A stretch of DNA of 64,000 nt, taken from assembly GCA_036704125.1 (NCBI GenBank), contig DATNQI010000021.1:1-64000 (forward strand), given 5' to 3'. Of this stretch, positions 35,472-43,906 are shown in pieces. The notes beneath the pieces are model-generated. The model did no database searches. It had not been told where the DNA came from and worked only from the letters and a program-made list of their open reading frames with translations. The translations under genes were made by a program, and so were the position numbers. The first letter of the stretch is position 1. Each line of letters opens with the position of its first letter. The stretch comes from Pantanalinema sp. (GTDB lineage: Bacteria > Cyanobacteriota > Sericytochromatia > S15B-MN24 > UBA4093).

Positions 35472-36086
35472 ATGAAACGTTCCTTCATCCAGGCCCTCGG
35501 CATCGCTTGTGCCCTGTTCGGGCTCTTCGGCCCGAAAGGTCTTCCCGCCTCGGCGGCGCCCTTCGAGCGCCGCTTCGCCATAGAAGAGGGGAGCCAGGTG
35601 TCGTACCACGTGACCGCGAAGATCGTCGGGCTCATCGACGACGCCATCGCGGGCGCCAATCGCAGGGTGAAGGGCGAGATCGTCCTGGTTGCTCCCAACC
35701 AGGCCACTTGCTGGGCGCAAGCCGACGCGAGCGACTTCGACTCGGGCCTGAGGGTGCGCGACGAGCACGTCGCGGAGATCCTCGGCGTCCCGCGGACCCC
35801 CTCGATCCGGTTCGTCCTCGATCGACTGGAGGGTTTCGACGCCGGGCGCGAAAAGGGCCGGGTCACCGCGACGGGAACGCTCAGCGTCCGAGGACGAGAT
35901 CACGCGCTGCGGATGCCCCTCGACTATCAGGTGAGCGGTGACAGGGTGCGGATCCAAGGGGAGGCGCCGCTGCGCTTCTCGGATTTCGGAATCGAGCCGC
36001 CGGTGGTCGGCCTGGTGTTCAAGCGGGCACCCGACGCCCTCACGATCCGGGTGTCGCTGATTGCGCGGGAAGTCGAAGCGAAGTAG
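35472..36086 (+). CDS. YceI family periplasmic protein
   Basis: 204 residues with signal peptide MKRSFIQALGIACALFGLFG, probably cut at ASA-AP. The remaining part is a YceI-like lipocalin-type barrel: VKGEIVLVAPNQATCWAQ, FDSGLRVRDEHVAEILG and FSDFGIEPPVVGLVFK. YceI proteins bind isoprenoid or other lipids and are often induced by stress. Its coupling to a MarR regulator suggests induction by a small molecule. Ends next to a hairpin shared with the convergent MFS gene. Confidence 0.88.
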   Translation: MKRSFIQALGIACALFGLFGPKGLPASAAPFERRFAIEEGSQVSYHVTAKIVGLIDDAIAGANRRVKGEIVLVAPNQATCWAQADASDFDSGLRVRDEHVAEILGVPRTPSIRFVLDRLEGFDAGREKGRVTATGTLSVRGRDHALRMPLDYQVSGDRVRIQGEAPLRFSDFGIEPPVVGLVFKRAPDALTIRVSLIAREVEAK

Positions 36087-36101
36087 CTCAAAAGCGCCGA
36101 A

Positions 36102-36136
36102 CGAGGCGCCGGCCGAATCACGCGGCCGGTGCCTCG
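36102..36136. terminator. Hairpin between yceI-like gene and MFS gene
   Basis: A 14-bp stem with one G-T pair (36102-36115 with 36123-36136). It follows the YceI stop by 15 bases and overlaps the last codons of the MFS gene, so it can end both transcripts; on the minus side a CTTTT follows. Confidence 0.65.
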
Positions 36137-37335
36137 CTCATGGTTTCGAAGCCGCGAACGCCCGGCAGCAGAGGCAGCAGCGCCCCCACCAGGGCGAGCA
36201 TCACCCCGGATGCGGTGAAGATGGCGCTTGGCGGCACGCGGGCCGCGAGGACCCCGACCAGCGCGTATGACGCCGGCATCACCCCCAGGACCACCGCGGT
36301 GAGCAGGCCCATGAAGCGCCCCATCTGCTCGACGGGCACGGCGCGCTGGAAGGCCGCGAGCGTCACGATGTTGAGCGCGCTCAGGGCGGCCCCCAGGATG
36401 AAGAGCCCCCCGAGGAAGCCTACGAACTGAGGCATAAGCCCCATCAGGGCGAGACACGCCCCTTGCAGCACGAACGACCCCGCGATGAGCGCGATCTTCC
36501 GCCCCACGTCGCCACGCTTCACCAGGACCAGCGCCGCTGCGATCATGCCGACGCCGAGCGCCCCCTCTAGCATGCCGAGCCCGCTCGCCCCCGCCCGGAA
36601 GACATCCCTGGCAAAGACCGGCAGCAGGACGGGGATGGGCGCCAGGAAGAGGTTCGCCACCGCGAAGGCCCCGAGCAGCGAGGCGATCGCGGGGCGCTCC
36701 GAAAGGGTCCGGGCGCCTCCTTTGAGGGTCTCCCAGTACGACTCTCCCTGCGGCGGCACGACGTGCGAGCGCCGGCTCATCGCCATCAGGGCGACGCCCG
36801 ACACCGTGAAGGTCGCCGCGTTCAAGAGGAACGCCGAGGGCGCCCCGGTCGCGGCCACCAGAAGACCGCCAAGGGCGGGCCCCAGGATGGCGGCCATCTG
36901 GGTGGTCAGCTCCAAAGCCGAGTTGGCCTTGAGCAGCGCGTCCTGCTCGACCACCTCCGGCACGATGGCGAGCCCCGCCGGGGTGAAGGCCGCCCCGATG
37001 CAGGAGAGCAGGACCGCCAGGAAGAACAGGAGCGGCAGGGGCAGCAGGTGGAAGTAGGCGAGGGCGGCCATCCCCGTCACCAAAATGGCGCGCGCCCAGT
37101 CGCAGGCGAGCATGAGCCGGCGCCGGTCCATGCGATCCGCGAGCGCGCCGGCGAAGGGGCCGACCACGATCATCGGCAGGCTGGTCGCCACCATGAGGGC
37201 GCCGGTCATGGCCGCCGAGCCGGTGGTGTCGAGCACCCACCAGACCATGGCGAGCTGGTGGACGCGATCGCCGAACTGGGAGGCCGCCTGCCCGAACCAG
37301 AGCAGGCGAAAGTCGCGGCTAAACGGCGCCGGCAT
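36118..37335 (-). CDS. Major facilitator superfamily exporter
   Basis: 405 residues with about 12 hydrophobic helices. It starts MPAPFSRDFRLLWFGQAASQ and has the loop 2-3 signature ALADRMDRRRLML. It is of the MFS_3/EntS-like kind that exports siderophores or other small molecules. It is the last gene of the LuxC/LuxE/PaaK operon and overlaps its predecessor by 17 bases, so the product of that operon is the likely cargo. Whether it instead provides self-protection cannot be told. Confidence 0.9.
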   Translation of the reverse strand: MPAPFSRDFRLLWFGQAASQFGDRVHQLAMVWWVLDTTGSAAMTGALMVATSLPMIVVGPFAGALADRMDRRRLMLACDWARAILVTGMAALAYFHLLPLPLLFFLAVLLSCIGAAFTPAGLAIVPEVVEQDALLKANSALELTTQMAAILGPALGGLLVAATGAPSAFLLNAATFTVSGVALMAMSRRSHVVPPQGESYWETLKGGARTLSERPAIASLLGAFAVANLFLAPIPVLLPVFARDVFRAGASGLGMLEGALGVGMIAAALVLVKRGDVGRKIALIAGSFVLQGACLALMGLMPQFVGFLGGLFILGAALSALNIVTLAAFQRAVPVEQMGRFMGLLTAVVLGVMPASYALVGVLAARVPPSAIFTASGVMLALVGALLPLLPGVRGFETMSEAPAA

Positions 37336-40042
37336 CGCGGTCCCTGTCCTCCTGGCGCTGGTCGGCCCGGCCGGGCTTGACCAGCCGCTGGTCGATGATC
37401 CGCTTGACCTTGCCGGTGCGTTCCAGGCGCGGCAGGCCGCCGGCAGGCAGGACCTCGAACCTGAGATCCGCGAGCAGGCCGTTGGCGAGCGCCTCGCCGA
37501 GCAGCGGGATCTTCCGAGAGACCCCGGTCGCCAGCAGGCCCTGAAGCAGGGAGACGTCGATGGCAGGATCCTCGCCCACCAGCTCGGCCCGCACCACCAG
37601 GTGGTCCTGGTGGCCTTCGAGCTTCGCCTCGAGCTGGATCATGGAGCTGAGGCCCTCGACGGTGCTCGCGGCCTGCTGGAAGTCGGCGTAGGGGAAGACG
37701 TGGCCCGCGACGATCACCACGTCGTCGCTGCGCCCGAGCAGCTCCAGGCGCGGCATGGAGCGACCGCAGGGGCAGTCGCCTTCGACCCAGCGGCCGAGAT
37801 CCCCTATCTTGTACCGGATGAGCGGCATGATTCGCCGGTTGAGGTTGGTCACGACCACCTCGCCGAAGCCGCCCGGGCCTGCCGGCTCGCGGGTGCGCCG
37901 GTCGATCAGCTCCACGTACTGGTGGTCGGCGTGGATGTGGTGCTCGGCCCCCTTCGAGTGGGGACACTGGAAGCCGATGGGGCCCGCGTCCACCGTGCCG
38001 TAGCCGATCGAGCCGATGACCTCGACGCCGAAGGTGCGCTTCAGGTACTCCTGCTCGCTCGGGTAGAGGTGCTCGCCGGTGTAGAAGACCTTGCGGATCC
38101 GGATCCCCTCGGGGTCGGCCTTGATGGCGTCGAAGACCCGCAAGAGCCAGGACGGCAGGCCCATCAGGGTGTCGATGCCGTAGGCCCTCAGGAAGTAGGG
38201 GATCTGCTCGGGCGGCACCGAGCTGGTGAAGGGGAAGCTGTTGCAGCCGACGATCTCGAGAGCCCGGTTGACCGAGAGGAACGAGCCGTAGAGGCCCCCC
38301 GAGTAGAAGAGGTTGGCCACGCGATCGCCCCGGCGCAGACCCACCGCGTAGGCCCCGCGCGCCGCGCGCGCCATGTCGTCCTCGTAGTCCTCGAACGAGA
38401 AGACCGAGAGCTTGGGCGAGGCGCTCGACCCGCCGCTGCGCAGGAAATGGCCGCCCATGGGGGCTTGGGTGAACAGGCCCTCGCCGACGGGCGGGGTGTG
38501 CAGGGCCACGTCGTCCCGCTCCATCAGGGGCACCTTCGCCCAGTCCTCGGGCGACGCGACTCGGATGCCCTCGAGCCGATCCCGGTGGTACGGCGCCCGG
38601 GGCGCGAGCTCGGAGACGAGGCGCAGGCGGCGGCCGAAGGAGAGGGCGTCCAGCTCCTCGGGCCCCAGCCACTCGGCGCCGTCGAAGCGATCGTTCGCCT
38701 CGCTGAAGCCGATGGAGACCCACTTGACCAGCTCGTTTAGGGCGATCAGGCCGTCGTGCGGCTCGCCCGGCGTCCCGCCGCTCATCTCGGCGAGCGGAGT
38801 CACGCGCAGGACCCCCGCGGCCAGGAGCCTGTCGGCGATCCCGAAAAGGCGCTCGGGCGGAATCGAGACGCCCGCCGTCTGGAGGGAGTCGCCGTAGGGC
38901 GCGAGGTGAGCGGGCAGCTCGGAAAGATCGTTCAGGCGCTTGACGTAGAGGGTGCGGAACAAGGGCGAGAGCTTGAAGGCGGGGTCCTTCTCGACGATGA
39001 CGGTCCAGTGGGGGGCGTTGCCCGGCGTGTACAGCTCGGCGGTGCCCATGGCCGCGTCGAAGCGCGCCATCTCGCGCTCCTTGGTCACCTCGGCGCGCTC
39101 CTGCATGGTGAGCGGGCCCTGCGGCAGCTCGCGCTGCACGGTGGAGAGGGCGTCCTGCAGGCTTGCGACGAAGGCCCGGGTGGGCGCGCCGTCCTCGGTG
39201 GGGTCCTCGAGGTAGAGGACCTGAGGACTTGAGCAGGCGTTCTGGTCCCAGAGGGCGAGCGAGCGCGCCATGTCCATGGCCACCTCGGGGTGGAGGAGGC
39301 GCTCCTTGGCGATCGCGGCGAACGAGACCTTGGGGCCGTACTCGACCAGGTGGGCCTTGAGCGAGAGGCCCTCGCGGTACTCGCGGACCACCTCTTCGCC
39401 GCCCCACACCACGATCCCGTCGCAGTGCTGCTGGAAGACCTTGTGGAGCCGGCTCTTGCCGCCTGACCACGAGAGGATGGCGATCGAGTCGGCTACCGCT
39501 CCGTCAGGATCGCACTCCTTGAGGGATCGGGCGAAGAGCAAGGGGAAGAGGGGCGCCTTGCTCGCGGCCTTGAGGAGGTTCACGTTCTTGGTGATGACCC
39601 CCTCGATCATGCTGAGGATGCCGCCCGTGAAGACGTTTCCGCTCGAGACGTGCAGGACCACCCCGCGCGGGACCGCCCGCTTGAAGGCCGCCCCGTTGCC
39701 CCCTTGCCACATGTCCAGGGCGTCCAGCGAGCCGAGTTCAAGGCGGATCTTGGGCTCGAGGTAGGCGCGCGAGAGCGCCATCTTGAGGCTACCGAGCTCC
39801 TGGGCGACCATCTCGCTCGAGAAGCCGATCTGCTCGGGGATGCGCCGCATGACCTCCTGGCAGCCGGCATAGGCGGGATCCGCCCAGAGCCTGGCCGCGC
39901 GGTCGAACACGCTCAGGATGCGGTCGATTGGAACGCGCGAAAGGCGCTCCTTGCGCTCCTGGGCCTCGACCAGGATGTCGCGCACCGTCTGTTCGGTGAG
40001 CTCACCTTTCAGCGTTCGCCCGAAAACGTAGTGTTCACGCAT
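37319..40042 (-). CDS. LuxC-like acyl-CoA reductase fused to a PaaK-like adenylate-forming ligase
   Basis: 907 residues in two parts. Residues 1 to about 440 are a LuxC-type fatty acyl-CoA reductase (aldehyde dehydrogenase fold): VVLHVSSGNVFTGGILSMIE, ILSWSGGKS and the active-site Cys in DQNACSSPQVLYLED. Residues about 455-890 are a phenylacetate-CoA ligase-like enzyme: HFLRSGGSSASPKLSVFSFE, GYGTVDAGPIGFQCPH, RYKIGDLGR and CPCGRSMPRLELLGR, closely similar to the separate ligase gene at 41212. It would thus activate an acid and reduce the thioester or protein-bound acyl group to an aldehyde in one polypeptide. The fusion is unusual. The gene starts 9 bases after the LuxE-like stop. Confidence 0.92.
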   Translation of the reverse strand: MREHYVFGRTLKGELTEQTVRDILVEAQERKERLSRVPIDRILSVFDRAARLWADPAYAGCQEVMRRIPEQIGFSSEMVAQELGSLKMALSRAYLEPKIRLELGSLDALDMWQGGNGAAFKRAVPRGVVLHVSSGNVFTGGILSMIEGVITKNVNLLKAASKAPLFPLLFARSLKECDPDGAVADSIAILSWSGGKSRLHKVFQQHCDGIVVWGGEEVVREYREGLSLKAHLVEYGPKVSFAAIAKERLLHPEVAMDMARSLALWDQNACSSPQVLYLEDPTEDGAPTRAFVASLQDALSTVQRELPQGPLTMQERAEVTKEREMARFDAAMGTAELYTPGNAPHWTVIVEKDPAFKLSPLFRTLYVKRLNDLSELPAHLAPYGDSLQTAGVSIPPERLFGIADRLLAAGVLRVTPLAEMSGGTPGEPHDGLIALNELVKWVSIGFSEANDRFDGAEWLGPEELDALSFGRRLRLVSELAPRAPYHRDRLEGIRVASPEDWAKVPLMERDDVALHTPPVGEGLFTQAPMGGHFLRSGGSSASPKLSVFSFEDYEDDMARAARGAYAVGLRRGDRVANLFYSGGLYGSFLSVNRALEIVGCNSFPFTSSVPPEQIPYFLRAYGIDTLMGLPSWLLRVFDAIKADPEGIRIRKVFYTGEHLYPSEQEYLKRTFGVEVIGSIGYGTVDAGPIGFQCPHSKGAEHHIHADHQYVELIDRRTREPAGPGGFGEVVVTNLNRRIMPLIRYKIGDLGRWVEGDCPCGRSMPRLELLGRSDDVVIVAGHVFPYADFQQAASTVEGLSSMIQLEAKLEGHQDHLVVRAELVGEDPAIDVSLLQGLLATGVSRKIPLLGEALANGLLADLRFEVLPAGGLPRLERTGKVKRIIDQRLVKPGRADQRQEDRDRDAGAV

Positions 40043-40051
40043 CGCAGTCCC

Positions 40052-41188
40052 CTACTTCAAAAGCTGGCTGGCCGAGATGGCGCAGCCCTTGTTCTTGCGC
40101 GTCCCGGCCCGCCCGATGATCGTCACGGTCGGCATCGAGCGCCCGCACGGGCAGTCCCCCTGAAGAGTGGCCAGATCGCTGGTCAGCAAGGACATGGCGG
40201 GCATCGCGAGGTTGTAGGGCGTCACCAGGTTCAAGAAGCCCACCTCTCCATACGGCAGCACCTCGAGCGTCTCGACGTCCCGCACGTAGGCCCTGGCGAA
40301 GGTCGGCACGTGGAACCGATGGTGTTCGCACTGGAGATAGGGCACCCCGTGCTCGACCATGCCGTAGCCGTCGCGCACGTTTCCTGCCGGGATCCCCAGG
40401 TATTCCTCGACCTCGGCCACGAAGGCCTCGGGCTCGATGCGCTCACTTTCCGACTTCTTCCACCCGCCGCCGGTCAGGACGTAGGAGTCGGGCCCGAGGT
40501 CGAGCTTGGGCATGTTCAGCTCGCGCATCCGCGACACGATCCGGTGCAGGAAGGCGGGAAATCCCAGGATCCGCACCGGCGCGCCCTCTTCGGCGTAGGC
40601 TTGCAGCACTTCGAGGGCCTCGGCCTCGCGGAAGGCGAAGGCCTGGGTCGCCTCGTCCCAGCGCAGGGCGTGATACGAGCGCTTCTTCGGCGCGTACTTG
40701 GTGATGTTCGAGTCGGTGTAGGCCGTCCCCACGTTCTTGGCCTCGCTCGGGTCGTAGGCGAAGATCAGGTAGTTGGTCAAAAGGTCCTGCCGCACCAGCC
40801 CCATGGCCTCGTGGGCCAGATCCACCATGCCGAGCCCGCGCGCGAGCGACGCCGCGTCGAAGAAGATCTGGCTCTTCTGGCCCCCGGTGCCGCTGGAAGT
40901 GAGGTTGAGCGCGATTTGATCCTTCTCGATGGACAGCAGCTCGTACTTCTTGAAGACGTTCACGAAGACGTGCGGCACCCTCGGCACGTCTTCGATGGTC
41001 TCGAGGTCCGAAAGGGAGAAGCCTTGCTGCCGGCAAAGCTCGGCGTAGGGGCCGTGATGCGCCAGGTGCCACTCGAGCGCCTCGGCGAGCGCCGCGACGA
41101 AGGCCGCGTCGTGCGCGGGGCTTTCGTCGTAGATGCCCGAGAGGGCCATGTAGCGGTCAAGGGCGGGGGTGTCGGTCAAGGTCGGCAT
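40052..41188 (-). CDS. LuxE-like acyl-protein synthetase
   Basis: 378 residues, like luminescent-bacteria LuxE. It activates a fatty acid as acyl-AMP and passes the acyl group to an enzyme cysteine or LuxC. Motifs: FKKYELLSIEKDQIALNLTS, the P-loop-like SSGTGGQKSQIFFD, LTGGGWKK and DGYGMVEHGVPYLQCE. It ends with CPCGRSMPTVTIIGRAGTRK. ATG 41188 follows the family start. It lies between the separate PaaK-like gene and the LuxC fusion. The substrate need not be a long fatty acid. Confidence 0.9.
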   Translation of the reverse strand: MPTLTDTPALDRYMALSGIYDESPAHDAAFVAALAEALEWHLAHHGPYAELCRQQGFSLSDLETIEDVPRVPHVFVNVFKKYELLSIEKDQIALNLTSSGTGGQKSQIFFDAASLARGLGMVDLAHEAMGLVRQDLLTNYLIFAYDPSEAKNVGTAYTDSNITKYAPKKRSYHALRWDEATQAFAFREAEALEVLQAYAEEGAPVRILGFPAFLHRIVSRMRELNMPKLDLGPDSYVLTGGGWKKSESERIEPEAFVAEVEEYLGIPAGNVRDGYGMVEHGVPYLQCEHHRFHVPTFARAYVRDVETLEVLPYGEVGFLNLVTPYNLAMPAMSLLTSDLATLQGDCPCGRSMPTVTIIGRAGTRKNKGCAISASQLLK

Positions 41189-41211
41189 GGATTCCCTCGC
41201 TAGCGGCCTCT

Positions 41212-42549
41212 TCAGGAAGAGGCGAGTCCGTTCAAGCTGCGATCGAGTGTGCGTTTCACCTTGCCCGTGACGGGCACCCGCGGGATCTCGCCCAGGTCGA
41301 AGACGGACACCCCCAGATCGAGCACGTGGCCGGTCTGGATCAGCTTGGCGAGATCCGGCTTGTGACGCAGGACGGCAGCGCGCAGGCGCCAGGCGAGATC
41401 CGCGCGATCGCCCGTGTAGCCCGGCCGCGCCTCGACCTTGACCGTCAGGCGGTCCTTCATCAGGTCCCGCTCCTTGACCAGCTGAACGTTGGTGGTCAGC
41501 TCGCTCAGCTCGGCGACCGCCCGGATCACCTCGTCGTAGGCCACCGTCGCGATCCCGATCCGCAGGTCGTCGTTGCGGCCCAAGAGCTCGAAGCGCGGGA
41601 AGGTCCGGCCGCAGGGGCAGGGCCCCGGCACCATCCGGGCCATGTCGCCCACCGCGTAGCGGATGGTCGGCATCAAGAAGCGATCGAGCTCGGTCACGAG
41701 CACGAGGCCCTCCTCGCCCTCGCTCACCGGCTGGTAGGTCACGGGGTCGACCACCTCGAAATAGACGTGGTCCGAGTGGACGTGGTGGACGGCCCCCTCT
41801 GCGTGGGGGCACTGGAAGCCGATGAGGCCCGTGTCCACCGTCGCGTAGCCGCCGGAGGCGACGACCTTGAGGTTGGGCAGGCGATCGTGAAGCCAGGTGC
41901 GCTCCTCGACGTAGAGGTGCTCGCCGCCGTAGAAGATCTTCTCGATCCTGGGCAGGACCTCGTCGGGCAGCTTCTGGACCACCTCGAGCACCCACGAGGG
42001 GATGCCCATCAGGGTGTTGATGGCGAAGCGACCCATGTTCTGCGAGACCGTCTCGACCGGCGCGTTGCCCGTGAAGGGGAAGTTGACGCAGTTCATCTCC
42101 TCGAGCACCCGGTTGATGAACACGAAGGACGAGTAAAGGCTGCCCGCGACGAAGAGGTTGCCCACCCAGTCGGTGGAGCGCAGGCCGGCGGCCCCGTAGG
42201 TGCGCTTGAACAGATCGGTCACGTGCCGGAACTCGTCGTAGCTGAAGGCCGAGAACTTGGGGCTGCCCGTGGTGCCGCCGCTGCGCAGGACGTAGGCACC
42301 AGCCAAAGGCGCGGTCAACAGCGCGTCGCTGACCGGCGGCGAGTTCTGGACGAGCAGCTCCTTGGTCAGGACCGGGATGGCCTCCGGGGTCCAGGCCCCG
42401 TCGAGATCGATCCCCTTCAGGTGGTCGCGGTAGAAAGGAGAGCTCGCGCGCGAGAGCGCGAGCAGCGCCGCGAGCTTCTTTCGCTGCAGGCCCGAGAGCA
42501 CCTCCGGGGCGAGGGTCTCGACGCCCTCGAGCGGGATGTCCGCGATCAA
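41212..42549 (-). CDS. PaaK-like adenylate-forming ligase
   Basis: 445 residues. Phenylacetate-CoA ligase family: YVLRSGGTTGSPKFSAFSYD (P-loop), SGGYATVDTGLIGFQCPH, RYAVGDMARM, CPCGRTFPRFELLGRNDD and the C-terminal GKVKRTLDRSL. Much of it aligns by eye with the second half of the LuxC fusion, so the operon holds two related ligases. Residue pattern does not reveal the acid used. ATG overlaps the GNAT stop by four bases. Confidence 0.92.
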   Translation of the reverse strand: MIADIPLEGVETLAPEVLSGLQRKKLAALLALSRASSPFYRDHLKGIDLDGAWTPEAIPVLTKELLVQNSPPVSDALLTAPLAGAYVLRSGGTTGSPKFSAFSYDEFRHVTDLFKRTYGAAGLRSTDWVGNLFVAGSLYSSFVFINRVLEEMNCVNFPFTGNAPVETVSQNMGRFAINTLMGIPSWVLEVVQKLPDEVLPRIEKIFYGGEHLYVEERTWLHDRLPNLKVVASGGYATVDTGLIGFQCPHAEGAVHHVHSDHVYFEVVDPVTYQPVSEGEEGLVLVTELDRFLMPTIRYAVGDMARMVPGPCPCGRTFPRFELLGRNDDLRIGIATVAYDEVIRAVAELSELTTNVQLVKERDLMKDRLTVKVEARPGYTGDRADLAWRLRAAVLRHKPDLAKLIQTGHVLDLGVSVFDLGEIPRVPVTGKVKRTLDRSLNGLASS

Positions 42550-43718
42550 ACCAGCGCCTCGCCTTCGTCCTGCGGATCGGCGAAGTGCATCTTGACCACC
42601 AGGTTGCGGTACTCGGTGTTCTGGAGGTAGACGTCGAGGAACTGGCGATCGCGCGGGGTCATCTGGACGTTCGAGAAGTTGAGGGGCAGGGTCGAGCGCG
42701 CGAAGACCAGGTAATCCCGCCGCTCGCCCTCGTGCTCGTCCATGCTGGGGAAGTAGGCGCAGGGCAGGAACTGAGCGGCGAGCGCCGCGCGCTGGATCTC
42801 CGGCTCGTAGGCGTCCACCAGGATCTCCAGGTACTCAACGCCCACCTTTCGGGCAGCGTCGAACACGGCACCGAGCGCGATCTTGAGGTCGGCCACGCTC
42901 GCTTTGAGGCCGACCATCACCCCGTGGCCGTCCTTGCCCTCGTAGTTGACGTAGGCCCGCACCGCACCGTCCTCGGTCTGCAGGAGGAAGTTGGGGGTGT
43001 GGAAGGGGTAGAAGTCGAAGAGCAGCTCGCCTGCCGCCTGGGAAGCCTCGTAAGCCTGCTTGACGGCGTCCCCGCGCACGATCCGCAGGCGCGGCACGTC
43101 GCGCTGAGGCATGATCTCCGAGGGCTCCAGGTTGAACGTGTGCCGGATGATCCGGTAGAAGCCCTCGACCTCGGGGATCAGCTTGGGCAGGCGCTTGCGC
43201 TTGGCGAAGGCCTGCGGGTGGAAGATGGCGTTGAGGCCGTGGGTCTCGTAATCGGCCAGACGGTGAACGTTGGGGAAGATCCCGAGGCTGACGAAGCCCA
43301 GCTTCTTGAGGAGCTTGCTCGGGCCGATGCTCGCGGTGCGGGTGGTGGCGTAGATGACGTCCACCAGGCGATCGCGGTGCATCAGGGCGTTGATGCCGCT
43401 CTGGATGGTCACGTACATCAGCTCGTGGCGGCGGAAGTCGGGGTGCACCACGGCCGCGTAGACCTTGCCGTTGCGCTGGCCGGGGTCCACGTCGAAGATG
43501 ACCGAGCCCACCACCCGGCCCTCGCAGATGTTGATCAGCCAGTAGCAGTTGGGATCCAGCAGGGCGCGATCGCGGTCCTCCTCGCGGTTGACCACGTCGA
43601 GGGTGTACGCCCCCTGGTAAACATCGTCGTAGAGCGCGAAGATCGCCTGGCTGTCGTCGGGGGTCGCCCGGCGCATCTCGACTTCGCGGCCGTCCTCTAG
43701 GGGAATCATCCGTTCCAT
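42546..43718 (-). CDS. GNAT family N-acetyltransferase, two-domain
   Basis: 390 residues. The N-terminal part has acetyl-CoA-binding features (VVGSVIFDVDPGQRNGKVYA, VHPDFRRHELMYVTIQSGIN, LLKKLGFVSLGIFPN); the C-terminal 190 residues look like a second, degenerate GNAT fold. First gene of the operon. There is no Shine-Dalgarno; instead TAAAAT ends six bases before the ATG, so the operon mRNA may be leaderless. An amine-acylating step in the same pathway is plausible, for instance acylation of an amino compound before or after reduction. Confidence 0.85.
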   Translation of the reverse strand: MERMIPLEDGREVEMRRATPDDSQAIFALYDDVYQGAYTLDVVNREEDRDRALLDPNCYWLINICEGRVVGSVIFDVDPGQRNGKVYAAVVHPDFRRHELMYVTIQSGINALMHRDRLVDVIYATTRTASIGPSKLLKKLGFVSLGIFPNVHRLADYETHGLNAIFHPQAFAKRKRLPKLIPEVEGFYRIIRHTFNLEPSEIMPQRDVPRLRIVRGDAVKQAYEASQAAGELLFDFYPFHTPNFLLQTEDGAVRAYVNYEGKDGHGVMVGLKASVADLKIALGAVFDAARKVGVEYLEILVDAYEPEIQRAALAAQFLPCAYFPSMDEHEGERRDYLVFARSTLPLNFSNVQMTPRDRQFLDVYLQNTEYRNLVVKMHFADPQDEGEALV

Positions 43719-43722
43719 GTCA

Positions 43723-43807
43723 CCATTTTACCCAAGGCTGCATGCTTGTACCAGTCACGGCGCTGCAAGTCCCCCATTTTACCCAAGGCTGAATGGTTGT
43801 ACCAGTC
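43723..43807 (-). repeat. Two direct 34-bp repeats with 51-bp period, upstream of the GNAT-LuxC operon
   Basis: Copies 43723-43756 and 43774-43807 are identical at 32 of 34 positions. On the minus strand each reads GACTGGTACAA, then a variable pair, then CAGCCTTGGGTAAAATGG. TAAAAT is a possible -10 in both; that of the proximal copy (43730-43725) ends six bases before the GNAT ATG. The array looks like a duplicated promoter or operator. Confidence 0.8.
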
Positions 43808-43906
43808 GGCGCGAGGGAGAGTGACATGCGGGGTATAAGTTGTTTGATCGCTCCATGTCCCGTACCCTCATGGGGGACCCGATCGCCTGCTTCAGAAGGA
43901 CCCCGC

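Noticed and set aside
37319-43718. Bioluminescence (lux) operon
   Set aside because: LuxC- and LuxE-like proteins are present but luxA, luxB and luxD are missing and a GNAT, PaaK-like ligases and an exporter are present instead.
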